Below are positions 46,737 through 58,610 of a stretch of DNA of 64,000 nucleotides, in pieces. Origin of the DNA: Pohlia nutans (lineage: Eukaryota; Streptophyta; Bryopsida; Bryales; Mniaceae). The DNA is taken from the NCBI GenBank assembly GCA_022496805.1, contig CM040096.1, forward strand, positions 9,301,501 to 9,365,500, read 5' to 3'. How positions within the stretch are numbered: position 1 is the stretch's first letter; each line of letters begins with the position of its first letter. The position numbers were made by a program, and so were the translations under genes. The notes under the pieces are model-generated. The model did no database searches. It saw only the letters and a program-made list of their open reading frames with translations, and had not been told where the DNA came from.

Positions 46737-47551
46737 TACAACATGAAATGAGGCATAAAAATTTCACAAAGCATCCCCTTTCTAATCGGTTCACACATGC
46801 ATGAAGCTAACTTCCCATAAAATCTATAGTAAAAATTTCACTCAACAAAAAGTGCATGACGGATGAGAAAACGTGGATGAAACCTGTACATTGTCCAAAA
46901 AATGAACGCCTAGGTAGTTAGGGGTTATACCATACTACTATAGCAAGGTCACCACCCTGCGAGTGAATATCTATTATTTTTTGAAAAATAATGTGCACCC
47001 CTCAAACAATGAATTTCTTGATTTTTGTTTTTTAGCAAAAAAAATGATCAAAAATGACCCAAAATGGCTTAGAAATATAAACATATAGCCCAAAACAATT
47101 TATTCTAGTTTCATTTTTTGTCCTCATAATCCCGATTTTTTATGGTTTTTTTTTTTTTTTTTTTTTTTGGAATTATTTTCACTATCGTTTTTATATCACA
47201 CCTTTGGTAACCACCATACATAAGCAGAAGTTGGCATGTGGAAGGATTAATCCTATAACTCTTTTATACCACCCCTTCAGTGATCAACACACGAGTTCAG
47301 AACTTGACATGTGGAAAGTGCAGACACTAGAAATGTGATATTAGAGAGTGTGATTTCATTACGAGCTCGAAGTGCAACTTAGGTTCGCATGCCATTTTAA
47401 CGCTTCTCATATACCAAACCGTTAAGGTCTCCTGCATCTTGCCATTGCAATCAGACTTTAAAAAGCAAAGAACTCTGGAAATTGCACCAGTATATTTCAG
47501 GTGACACTCACTGCTTCACTCATTCATAGAAATGATAGGATCATATGCCAT

Positions 47552-47646
47552 CACTAGTAGAAAAGGTGGCATTGTCGAGGGAGTTGCCCAAGCATGTGGT
47601 GGGCATCTCCCTAGGGAGTGCCACCTTTTCACCTTTTCTACTAGTT
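47552..47646. mobile_element. CACTA-type MITE, copy 3 (95 bases)
   Basis: Begins CACTAGTAGAAAAGGTGGCA and ends CCTTTTCTACTAGTT, flanked by CAT. It is shorter than copies 1 and 2, and the right arm has a duplicated CACCTTTT. Confidence 0.83.
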
Positions 47647-47649
47647 CAT

Positions 47650-48653
47650 TGAGTTCACGCAATTGAAACCAATGTAAGTGCCAGCCTTGAATGCCACGTG
47701 GTGCAATTTTCACAATCGAATGAATGCCAACTAAGGGGTGCTATTTTTCCTGTCTGTCTCCAATTCAGATAAGCCACTCCATCTCATGACCTCATCAATG
47801 CAAGGCAACTCAAACTCGACTTTTATATCCTTGTGCGGAGCTACCATAATAATACCACTTTGGACTGCTCCCTAGTGTACTTTTAGTACTCCTTATTCAA
47901 GTGAATTTCACTATAAAAAAATGACAACGAGTATGTGCACCGATCGAGAATTGCCACAACTGCATTCATTTCAAGGGATGATTCTGGGTGCCACATACCA
48001 CACTCATAAATGCACAATATGCAACAAATTCTCAATGGTTTATGCTAGGTAAACCATTGTTGCACTTAGACAAACAGTGTCTCAAGGAATGAGGAACTTT
48101 GGACTACATTCACTTTTCTAAGATCATTCCTAACATCAAGTACGAACATACCTTTACACATAAATTGCATATTGCCAAACAAAAATGGCATCATCCAAAA
48201 ACTCACAGCAACAATACACCACAATCTCCGTAACCATATCAGAACTAAGCAAATTCAGCGACAGTCACTCGAAATGATAATCAGATGTTCCATAAAAAAG
48301 ATCTGTGTAATGCAAAAGGCTTTTTGTACAATTGCTGCTTATAGAACTGGAACGACGACGTTACTGCAGACACACAGACGTAACTCTGATCATCGCCATA
48401 AATCACCTATCGTTCTACCTTAAATTCTTATTTAACTAAGATAATTTCTGAGCTCCAATGATGGCTTGGCCAGCTGGAGGACATATTAAAATAAAAGGAA
48501 AGAAAACCATGACAGTACTAGAATAATGTGATCACACTAATTTTCTGCATTCACCGGCCATGACGATGACGCAGATCATCAACCGTGTACTGACAGACTA
48601 CAATAAATCCATCCCAAGAAAGATTTAAAAATCAAAAGCAATATTATTGTTCT
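47650..48653. other. Flank downstream of SPCS1
   Basis: Nothing recognised apart from the probable SPCS1 3' untranslated region next to 48653. Confidence 0.45.
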
Positions 48654-49028
48654 TCACCATTTCTTGAATCTGGGCAGTGGCGATGGCAGTCGCGAGCTGA
48701 TGGTCATCCTGGCCGGGCCGCCACTAAGTGTGATCTGTGCCCGTTGCTGTTGCTGTTGTGCGTTGTAGTTCGTCATGTTTTCGAGTTCCCAGAAACCCGC
48801 AGCGTCCAATAACCTGCCCTCCGCCCAAGAGGTTTGCTCGGAAAACCAGTAACCCCACTCCACAATGTTGATCAACCACGTGAAGAACAAGCCGATGAGA
48901 TACGTGTACCACCCCGTCTTCATGGACTGAAAAAACCAGCCTGCAAGAAGAGCCGCAACCAACGAGGTCGCCATGGAGTATTGGAACATGTCTTGCTGCC
49001 GCTTCTGCCCTGCGAAATCCTCCGCCAT
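48654..49028 (-). CDS. SPCS1: Signal peptidase complex subunit 1 (SPC12 family)
   Basis: A single-exon gene of 124 residues. Residues 4-70 follow the SPC12 pattern: D-F-x-GQK-x4-MFQ at the N-terminus, a first membrane segment (about 19-37), a GW turn with GWYTY, a second membrane segment (about 44-60) and a closing W-x-Y-W. SPC12 is a small two-span ER membrane subunit of the signal peptidase complex, with both ends in the cytosol. Beyond residue 70 there is a 50-residue tail with a glutamine run (QQQQQ) and a basic end (PRFKKW), longer than usual. ATG 49028 is preferred because MAEDFAGQK matches the family start; the frame extends 32 codons further upstream but those residues come from the duplicated leader. 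The family call rests on pattern recognition of a short, divergent protein. Confidence 0.75.
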   Translation of the reverse strand: MAEDFAGQKRQQDMFQYSMATSLVAALLAGWFFQSMKTGWYTYLIGLFFTWLINIVEWGYWFSEQTSWAEGRLLDAAGFWELENMTNYNAQQQQQRAQITLSGGPARMTISSRLPSPLPRFKKW

Positions 49029-49185
49029 CGCAATTGATGCCAAGAGACAAGCCTCTCTCACTAACTTATTAGATGAAGAATCGCTGCAAAACAAAGTTAA
49101 CTGGCAATTGATGCCAAGAAACAAAGCCTCTCACTGTATATTAGATGAAGAATCAAAGTCAACTGGCAATTGATAAAAATAGCGA
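49029..49185. repeat. Duplicated leader segment upstream of SPCS1
   Basis: The block CAATTGATGCCAAGARACAA recurs at about 49030 and 49105, and its first bases (CAATTGAT) again at 49167. Each copy is followed by GCCTCTC, then TTAGATGAAGAATC and an AACTGG end. That makes about 2.2 direct units of 60-75 bases directly in front of the SPCS1 start. Because a unit begins at the start codon, upstream ATGs on the minus strand lie in repeat sequence. Confidence 0.85.
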
Positions 49186-49887
49186 CAAAACCCTGGATTC
49201 TCGCGATACTCCCAACCACTCTCGACCTACAAACCGTACCGACGGAGCAACGCGATCCCGAAATGAACGGCGTCTTGCTCGTTTGTTTGCTAAAAACAGA
49301 GAAAAACACAGAGTGCCTGGTGCAAGGAAGTAACAGAGTGCCTGGAATGAGTGCAATGGTGCGAAGAGAACAAGAAATAAAACTTTGTCAAATGCTGAGT
49401 GTTTCGGGAGGGATTTGGTGCGATGATTGAAGGCAATGTGGGACCTGCGTGACATCTGTGGGTGGTCATGTAACTTATGGAAAGGATGAGGGCGCTGGAT
49501 CATCGCCGCCTGAGTGCCCACCGCCTCAAAAGTCCTGCTACCTCCACGGATCAACACGGTTCTACAACAGCAGGGGAGCAGGCACCCGGAATTCAACACG
49601 AATTCTCGGCCTCAATTTCCACGCAGCGCCCTGACACCAGCTGGCTAACCCCTCTATCTTCCTGTTTCGTGGATTTTACTGCATCGCCGTAGATTTCATT
49701 CCAGATCTATCAAACCCCTCTATCTTCACATTTCGTAGATATTACTGCGTGGTCGTAGGATCTACGCGAGGGCTACAGGTATTTCCCCGCCACCCTGGCC
49801 TGACAATTGAACAAACAACCGCCCGACTCCATCAAAACCGTACCCTACGTCACGGTCCGTATCGACAAAAATCCATTCTGAAAGTGT

Positions 49888-49944
49888 CACGTGTCATCCT
49901 ATGATCGGTTCAGGGTGACGTGGACACGTGGAAATCTGACGTGG
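49888..49944. promoter_or_regulatory. ABRE/G-box cluster
   Basis: Four ACGT-core elements lie within 57 bases: CACGTG at 49888-49893, GACGTGG at 49917-49923, CACGTG at 49925-49930 (in ACACGTGG) and GACGTGG at 49938-49944. In plants such clusters are bound by bZIP factors in abscisic acid and stress responses. The cluster is about 860 bases upstream of the SPCS1 start, in a relatively GC-rich flank. It could instead serve an unseen gene on the other side. Confidence 0.5.
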
Positions 49945-50411
49945 AACTTCAAGTTCGACACTGGCAGTGAGGGGTGATTTTACACGAAGCTTTGGCTTGT
50001 CCCATCATGTCAAAACGTATTAAGCTGGATGGAAAAAAACTGAACACTAAAAATCACTAAACTATTTATTTTTTTAATTAAACAATTAATCTTATTTTTT
50101 TAAATAACGGGCGGTACAAGGAATGCTTGTGATTGTTCTTCAGGATTCTCTTTTTCATCACACCAAATATGTTTATTCAAAAAATTTGGCATTATTATTA
50201 TTTTTAAATTGGCTCATTATGCCTTCAACTTACAATATTTTCTGAAAGAATACATCATAACATGCTTGAGATGCCTTAGTTTGGTTCTTTCACCTCTAAA
50301 GGATTGGGTTTATTTTGCTCAAAAAACACTACAATGTTATCATTTCTAATCCCTAAGACACAATTTTTAAAAAAGTTTTTTTTTCACAATCCAAATATAG
50401 AAACTTGTCTT

Positions 50412-51779
50412 TTAACCCCTAAAAGCCCAAGGGGTATTGGACAAAACGTAGATGTGTTATAATATGTGTCTTCCATATGTTTGATGAAGTTTCATTCAAT
50501 AGACAAAACGTAGGACATCATGTCTACAAATTATCCATACGGTAAAATTTCAAAAAAAAAAGCTTTAAATGTTTGATTCTTTTGATGAATTTAAAAGCAT
50601 TATCCTTTGAAAATTTCTATAAATTATAACTTTCACTTTTAGAGTTTAAAATTTAGCATGATTGGTTAAAGTTGGTTTATCCATTGTAAAATTCAAAAAA
50701 GCAAAAGAAATGATGGAGGGAATACCATTACTTTCTGCAAATAGAAAATTTTATACCACTGATACAATGTTGAGGTGATCCATTTTGAAAATGTCTCCCC
50801 GGTGGAGTTTAACCCTTTAGTGCTCAAATAACCACTTTGTGATCTCTGATGTGTCAGAAACGCGAATAACAAAAAATCCGTGAAGAATTGAATTTTGAAT
50901 TGTGAAGTTCAAATTTGGAGACTTATAATACACATCTTTTAGAAAAATATTTCTTTTCAATTTGGAGTTGTACAACTATCAAAATACCTATTAAAAAAAT
51001 GCAAAATTATTGCAAATATTTGAAAATACAGTAAATAATTACAAATACAGTACATGTACTATGCGGTATTTCTTGTGTTTGGAAGTTTGTTATCTTGTTT
51101 ATTTTTTTTGGATTGTGTTCTCTTGTTCATGTTCCATTAGTGTATGTATTCCAATCTTGATGCATGTACCAACTCCTTTCATATTTTAATGTATAAATTT
51201 TTGTCCTAAACCGTACATGGATAAGTCGCTCTCACTTATAAAATTCACAATAATTACGTGTGAGTCCGTTCTTGACATGAAAGATTGCAACGGAGAGGTG
51301 TTGACATAGGTCATTGCTAAACATCTTCACTTTCATTTTAGAAAATTTAACCCAAATTCTATTTAACTTTGAAGTCACAAACCTTCCAAAATCTCATTTT
51401 TGAGTGTGCATTATACGGTTCAAAGACATACTATGATCTTCCAATTCCACCATCGGATGATTCTCTAATTTTGGAAAAATGTCTCCATTCCAATTGAGAA
51501 TACACTTGTACAGTTAGTTTCTAATTTAATCCATCTTATTTTTGATAGTACCAATCACAGTGGAAAAACCTAGTGAAATTTAGTGAACAGAGCTACAGTA
51601 CCATGAGCAGTAAAGGGTTAACTTGGATTGACATAATTCAAATTGCATTGGAAAGTAGACTTGATGTAGTACTTTAAAATATTTTCTATTTATGCAAAAA
51701 CTTAGTTTTTTTTGTTACGGGCAGCCCATTATAAACGGGCAACGACCAAAAAATGGTCACTTGGGAGCTTAGGGGCTAA
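50412..51779. mobile_element. TTAA-bounded element T2, copy 2, host of a T4 insertion
   Basis: Begins TTAACCCCTAAAAGCCCAAG and ends GAGCTTAGGGGCTAA. Inverted relative to T2 copy 1. It is interrupted at 50819-51621 by T4. Its right boundary (CTAA, 51776-51779) is shared with T2 copy 3, which points the other way. Confidence 0.88.
50819..51621. mobile_element. TTAA-bounded element T4, copy 2, nested in T2
   Basis: 803 bases. Begins TTAACCCTTTAGTGCTCAAA and ends AGCAGTAAAGGGTTAA. Flanks GGTGGAGT and CTTGGATTGA are contiguous around a single TTAA in the T2 copy at 24511-25034, which demonstrates a four-base TTAA target duplication. Confidence 0.92.
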
Positions 51780-52307
51780 CCCTTAAGTGACCAAATGACC
51801 ATTTAATGGTCGTTGCCTTTTATCACGGGGTGCCAAGGATGAGATTTTTTTAATAAAAAATAAAACATTTTCAAATAGGAAATCAAGTCTACTTTCCAAC
51901 ACAATTTGAATCATGGTAATCCGAGTTAAGCTCCACCGAAGAAAAAATTTCAAAAACAAACACCTCAACATTGTCCTTGTGTTATAAACTTACTATTTTA
52001 GGGAAGTGATAATGTTCTCTCCATTAAAAAAAGTTCCTTTTTAAATTTTAAGATAGAATGTCTGGTTTTAACCAATCATACCAAAATTCAAATTCTAAAA
52101 ATAAAAGTGTTAATTTTAGTGAATATTCAATGATAAATGCTTCTAAGTTCATTAAATGAGTGTTTAAAATAGATTGTATTCCCACAGAGCTCTTGAAATT
52201 CCTCACGTTCACTAAAATCCTCTGAATATTAAACTCAAATTGACATTATAGGAACCTACCTAGTTTTGTAAATGTCCTAGTTAGGCACTTGGTACTTTAG
52301 GGGTTAA
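51776..52307. mobile_element. TTAA-bounded element T2, copy 3
   Basis: 532 bases, oriented like copy 1 and forming an inverted pair with copy 2. Begins CTAACCCTTAAGTGACCAAA and ends GGTACTTTAGGGGTTAA. It keeps a second intact version of the T4 target (GAGTTAAGCTCCACC, TTAA at 51926-51929). Confidence 0.82.
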
Positions 52308-52830
52308 AGAAACCAAACTATAGAAGTTCAAGAAAGTTATAGAGGGGTATGTTAAAAATATGAGTTGAAAAATCACCACTTCAAACAAAGTTAGTGCATG
52401 TGTTGCATAAATTAAGGTGCTCGATTAAACATAAAGATCAAATTCATGGAGCTCAAGCATTTCATAAAGACAAAATTTGTTTCTAGATGCATCTCCATGT
52501 ATGAAGTTTGGTAATCTTTTAAAAATTGGATTGAAAGGGAATCTTCACTTAAAGTCACTTCTAAGTAATGAAGGAATGTCATTTGTAGTCCATGAATTTT
52601 GGGAATTGGGACTACTGTGTCATTGCCACGTAAACTTAGTTTTTAATTGTAACTAGTGGGCTCCCATTGCTCTACCTTGTTATGCTATATTTTCAAACCA
52701 CAAATCCCATTGGTCCTTTAGGGGTGGAACAGACGGATAGTTCTAGAACGTCCCAACTGGAGTTTGGTGATATTGTGGGGTTTGACTCTTTTGCCTGTAC
52801 AGGTAGTCATGTCTCACTAACTTGAATGAA

Positions 52831-53365
52831 TTAACCCCTGAACGTCCTCACCTTCTCCACATTTGGCAGTTTTGCAAACAGGCATTATAAAATGCAACTA
52901 AGAGGGATATTTTGAACTTGATGCATAAATAAAAGTTATACATTGTGAATTTTAGATTCTATCTATAAAATTTGAAACTAGAATTCAAAATTCTTTTGTA
53001 ACTCAATTACAAATAAGATATTGACAATCTATGGATGAAATTTGTTGTGATGGGTTGAAATGTAATACTCTAAGTGCAGTGATTTTTGAAGATTTTTTTG
53101 TTGCTTGATTTTATGAGTTGACTTTTTCAAGAGCACTTTTACAGTGAAATCATGAATTTTTTTGGTAGAACAATGTGGCATAAAAGGAGGCATAAAATTT
53201 TCACAAATCATCCCCTTTCTAATCAAATCACACATACATGAAGCTAACTTCCCATAAAAATTTCAGTAAAAAATCCACACTCCATAAAGTGCATGATGGA
53301 TGAAATATCGAAGTTCAAATCTGTTCATTGTTCAAAAACTGAGTGGTTGGATGTTTAGGGATTAA
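52831..53365. mobile_element. TTAA-bounded element T1
   Basis: 535 bases. Begins TTAACCCCTGAACGTCCTCA and ends GGATGTTTAGGGATTAA. The interior matches the other T1 copies over nearly the full length. Confidence 0.88.
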
Positions 53366-53412
53366 ATTATGATGTGGACAGTCACTAATTTCACACCAAA
53401 TCGCTTGCATAG

Positions 53413-53691
53413 CATAACATTTAGTAGCCTTTAAGAAGGCTGCCTTTTAGTTTCATCCACCTTTATATATGGAGTGACCAGTGATTTGTAATTGAATGGG
53501 CTATTGAATCAAATAAACAATTACAAAACACTGTTGAATTGTGATTGAGTGAGTTCTTTCGTTACTATTCACCATGGTTAGTTGCTTTTGCTTAATGCCA
53601 CCTGCCCCCCATAGCTACTGATGCGATGTGGAATATCCCACATCATTTTGTTGGGGGAAGGCAACAACCACAGAGGCTATTGAATGTTATG
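53413..53691. repeat. Three-copy TIR repeat, copy C
   Basis: 279 bases, ends CATAACATTTAGTAGCC and GGCTATTGAATGTTATG, flanked by TAG on both sides. It lacks one arm of the internal hairpin present in A and B. Confidence 0.8.
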
Positions 53692-54059
53692 TAGGAATAT
53701 GATTAGAATGTACTAGTAAATACTAGACCACATCGTTATCTTCAGATACATCAATTTATGGGCTCAAGCCTTCAGTTGATACTACCGGTAGGTTGAATGT
53801 TATTGAATGCATTGACGTTTCAATGTTCCAGTTGAGCTGGCACCCACCTTGCCTCAAAAAAAATATTATTATTATAAATACTACAATTGTTGGTGTTGGT
53901 GCCGGTTGGTGTTGGTAGTGTCACTGTTATTGCTATTTTATTGTGCCCCAATTCGAAATATATGGAATTTTATAACACAACAACAACATTGATTATCCCA
54001 TGTAGGGAGGGGCAAATGCATGCTATTGTCAACTACTTTCCTTATTGCAATGCACTACT

Positions 54060-54125
54060 TTCAGGCCTTACTTTCATGGCCTTACTTTCAGGCCTTACTT
54101 TCAGGCCTTACTTTCATGCACTACT
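54060..54125. repeat. Short tandem repeat (CTTACTTTCAGGC type)
   Basis: About five units of 13-15 bases, GGCCTTACTTTCA, with one ATG variant. Confidence 0.85.
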
Positions 54126-54275
54126 TTGGACATGAAAATTTAAAATAAACCACCATAATGTAAAACGGGTTGAATTTTTTTGTAGAGTATAGTGTTTTTA
54201 GATATGGAGCTAGGAAAAAAAAAAATGAAAATTAAGTGTTATCTATAGATTTAGGGCTACTTAAAAGATGAATTA

Positions 54276-54870
54276 GTGCACCATCGCATTGCACTATTGT
54301 ACTACCACAATTTTTAAAGAGAAGGAAAAAAGAGGGTTGTGGATGGAATTTAAAGCTATAATTTGTTTTGGTGTTCAAATATGTGAAGAAGAATATCATT
54401 CAATTTTTTGAATTTTTTGAATTTTTTGAATTTATGAATTTTAAAATGTGTTGTTTCTAGTAAAGATGAATTGTTTCTCTATTTAAAAAAACTTTTTTGA
54501 TGGATTTCTTTTTTGAATGTGCTTGAGAATGAAATTTTGCAGGGATGCTTCTTTTTTAAAAATCAAATATAGAATCAAACATGAACTATATTTACATTCA
54601 AAGTTTGATCATAAACTAGTCAAGCTATTATTAGAACGAGAGTTTTGATACTCAAAATCTTCAAAATAAAATCATTTTGACAAGCTAAAATTTTATTTTA
54701 TGGTTAATATGTACATAAATTTAAAAGTTGATTCACTTCATCTTTTATTGTATCATTGCTACATATTTTTAAAATCGGTTTAAAGTTAGTCTTTTAGACA
54801 ACATGCACAGTGTGCACACCTAGTGCACAAAGTGAAAACCAAAATTGGAGGCCGATCTAGTAGACCGTAT
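54276..54870. repeat. Dispersed repeat, copy 2
   Basis: Partner of 15454-16052 in the other orientation. It holds a short tandem of GAATTTTTT at 54410-54430. Confidence 0.7.
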
Positions 54871-57800
54871 TGTGCACTATCTGGCGGGGTGTGGGTTTAT
54901 ACTACATGTGAGAAATTAGTGAAGGTGATACTAAATATCATTATGATATAAAATTAGCTTGATATGAAGATTTCAGCCACTCATTAAAGATTTCAGCCCT
55001 TTTGGTAAAATAGTACGTGCTTGAGGAATTAGTACCAAACGCACTAAATGGGATAATCAGTGTGGATTTTTTATTGTAAATTTGAATATATATATAGGTA
55101 AGAATACATTACATAAATAATGTCTATGAGCTTGTTTTGGGTTAGGGTTAAGACATAATATCTTGTCACTTACTTTATGGAAAGCACCCTTGGGGGCTAG
55201 TTTGTAACCTTGTTTAGAAGAAATACTTGTAGATGGCATGGAAGACAAACTTTTTCCTTTTAGAAAGTCGGTAGTCATAGAGACTTGGGTTATTCTATTT
55301 TAGCTTATGAAAATCGTGTATTCTTGCCAACTTTTCATTTAGCTTACAATGACCAATGTCAGCTTGTTTAGTTTTCTATGTATAAGCCCTTTTTAAAATC
55401 AACATACTAATTCAGCTTCTTGTGTGGCCAACACATATTGTGGGATTAGATATCAATGGATGCTTATTTATTGCCTCCTCTTCTAAAAGTCATGGTTGCC
55501 ATCATTCACATAAGATAACCCCCATCAAACGAGTTTTTATTAAATCTTTATTTATTTTTTGTTTATCACATTGAGATGTCACAAATTCTCAAACCTGCAA
55601 TTTTGTATAGAATGCATGTGATAGTGTTCAAAAGCACTCGCCAAAAGAAAGGCGCATTGACTCTATTTTGCTCAAAAATTTGGACTAACACGATATTCCA
55701 TAGGGTGGGAGTTATTGAATTTGAAAATACTTAATATTTTCATAAGTTTATAAAAGTATGAACTATAATAATTATTTTTTATTAAAAAGGAAGTTGGATT
55801 TCTTCACAAGTCACTCTACCTTAGTTGTGCTCAACAATAACCATACGAGTATTTAATTAAGCCTAATAAATAGAGAGTGAGCATATCATTAGAAAAAATC
55901 TCAAGCCACCAAAGGATAGTGGGTTCACCTAAAATATTAAAATTCCATTTTCACTTTTTTTTCACATCTTTCTTAAGGATTCAAACTTTTCTAATATAAA
56001 ATAGAGGATACTACTACTTGATGATTTTTCCAATATTGACTCCTTTTAATGTCACCAACTCATTTACTCATGTATTTAGTTTGAATTATTAACAAATGGT
56101 TTAAGAGCATGTTTAGCTCTCATGATTGGGAATGTTTGGTAATACCCTTTTCTAGGGCCCGCCATTTTTTAGTCTTCATGATTGAAAACTTTTAGAAATA
56201 CCCTATTCTAAAACCCTCTAGTTCTCCGCACCCGCATGATCTATTGTTGTAGGATTCATTATAGATTCGGGTGAAAGCACGAAAAAGTGTACCACCTCTA
56301 ACTATTATGACCATTCAACAATGCATTGTTCAAAAATACATTATAAACTTGAATTCCGTAAAAAATTAAATAACAATAAAATAAAACACCTATAGTTTTA
56401 TAAAGTCTACCAAAAAAAATTGAGAAAATGATCTTCAATAAGTAGTTATAAATTTTTTATTGACCTAGAAGTGGCCAAAATTGAAAAAGTAGTTACGTAC
56501 AATGAACAAAGTTGATATAAAACAAGCAAAATGTATATCAAAACATATTTTTTTCTACTTTCTTTTTGGACAAGGACCTCAATTCTATCATTATCTCAAA
56601 GGTTATAAAAATTATATTTATGTTGAGTGTATTTAAAGCCATCAATTTTGCAACCGAGATTGGATTTAGGCATTCATTTTCAAACACTACTTTTTGTAAA
56701 CTTTTTGGAAGATTTTGTTCTGAAAATTTGGATTCAAGTACCTATAAGAACTCTAGAGGGCTTCATGAAATTAAAACCAAAATACAATATATTTTGATAT
56801 AAATTTATGGCCTTTGACCAAAACAATTATGATTTTAGAATAGCAGACTAACTTTTTGGTACAGTTTTTCGTGCTTTCACCCATTTGAGATATCATTATT
56901 GATGGGTAGGGTATCTAAAATCTAGAAAAGGTCTAGATTTTCAATGTTCACAACTATATACATTCCAACACTAGTTCAAACAATGTAATTATGTCAAGCC
57001 CAAATTTTGGAGTTGCTGAGGCATTTTGGATCCTTTAAAAACAGAAAAAATAATCGAGTACCTAAAGTTCTCAAGCTTGGTCTTCCAATTCTCAAGAGGA
57101 TTGGAGATACTCTCAAGTCTCAACATGATTGCTAAATGCCTCTAACCATCCATCTTTGAATGGAAATGGGATTGTCTAATCACTTCATATAGTAGTCTAC
57201 ATTCAACCTTCTCTGATGACATTGCCTTAGGGCTAACAATGAACTTTTAAATGCACTCACATGTGATCATAACTTGGTATGTCAAATGTAGAAGTTGTTC
57301 ACTCAGATGTCTACATAACATGATAGATTTTGAAGATATACAAAAATGTGTAATTATAGTGTCAATATAGGGTTGAGTGTAGAACCTCCTACTTTGGAAT
57401 TGCATTAAAAACATCATACATAGTGATTAATAGACATTTTCAATATTCAGCTCTTATATCCAATAATTTTTCTATGACTAAAATTTACACATCTCCTAAA
57501 AATCACTTTTATATATAAATATAAAGGCTTCTGTGGCCATATATCTTTGCATACAAGCATGTGATTGGTACCATATTTGATTGTACAACATATTTGAGTA
57601 CAAAGTCATATCAATTTATGAAATGTTTATATGAACAAATATACGATGTTATACATATGGGCCCTAGGGGATAAAGTGATACAAATAATATCTTCTACCT
57701 TAGTGAATGCCATTATAGTTCGCATGAGCAAGTTTTGTTGCATTCCAAATAAATCATAAAAAACCTATAATGATCACAATAATAACCATGATATCCAAAT

Positions 57801-58534
57801 TTCTAAGGCAACCATCTAAGGTAAACAACCCTATTTGTGCCATGTGGCTAAGATACGCTAACCTATTACATTACCACCATGTTTTCAACTTTGTCCTCAT
57901 ATACCAACATTAGACATTTTTGATTTGGAATTTATAACACCAAAACATGAGGGCATAACTGGAAACATGTTGGTTTTTAAGTTGGCGTACTTATTTGTGC
58001 CACTTTGTGGTATATTAACCCTTGACGACCAAGGTTGATTTTCAAATTCGGTGAGCTCAGTGTGGAATGAGTTTTCATCCTAAATTTTTGATATTTGTTG
58101 TGGTGATTCTACTCTTTGAAACGAAGATGAGATGGTAATTTGCATATTTAGGTGACGTATAGATCAAAAGATACAATCATGCAAAAGTAAAAAAAACCTA
58201 TATGCAGGCAACTCTTGAAATTTTGCATGCAACAAGCTATGCATATGAACTTTTGCACACAGTGAGCTTACACCCCCACACACACAACTGTCAAATCTGT
58301 TTTACCAGTTCTAAGACTGAACTTTGCATTCACTAGTAGAAAGATTTGCGACCAAAACAATAGAAAACTATTGTTCGTACTTGTTGTTTTCGTCACGTTG
58401 TTATGGATAAAATTCAACTGAAATATGTTGATTTTTTTTTTGTTGTTTTGGACATATTCAAAAATAATATAATAATATAATAATATAAAATAACTTGTTT
58501 TTGGCTGACCAAATATTTTGTTCATAGTTGCCTA

Positions 58535-58610
58535 CCAGGTTTGAACTCGAGACCTTATACCAAAGAGCACTTATCACTAACCACCTAACCACCACTAAAT
58601 TTCAATATAC
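58535..58610 (-). repeat. tRNA-like SINE head
   Basis: On the minus strand a box A-like TGGTTAGTGATAAG is followed about 35 bases later by a box B-like GAGTTCAAACC, inside GGTCTCGAGTTCAAACCTGG. This spacing and wording match tRNA-derived SINE promoters. A functional tRNA is unlikely because the acceptor stems do not pair. Confidence 0.5.

Larger units (their letters stand above)
45898..46928. mobile_element. TTAA-type element T1 interrupted by a MITE
   Basis: Both boundaries read TTAT rather than TTAA. The interior matches other T1 copies (GCAACTAAGAGGGATATTTT, TTGCTTAATTTTATGAGTTG). It is split by the TA-flanked MITE at 46294-46736. Confidence 0.82.
53692..58331. other. Long gene-free AT-rich stretch
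   Basis: Apart from the tandem at 54060 and the repeat at 54276-54870 I see no gene. A minus-strand frame at 55278-55057 has plausible composition (begins MTTDFLKGKSLSSMPSTSIS) but no domain and no partner exon. Confidence 0.4.
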
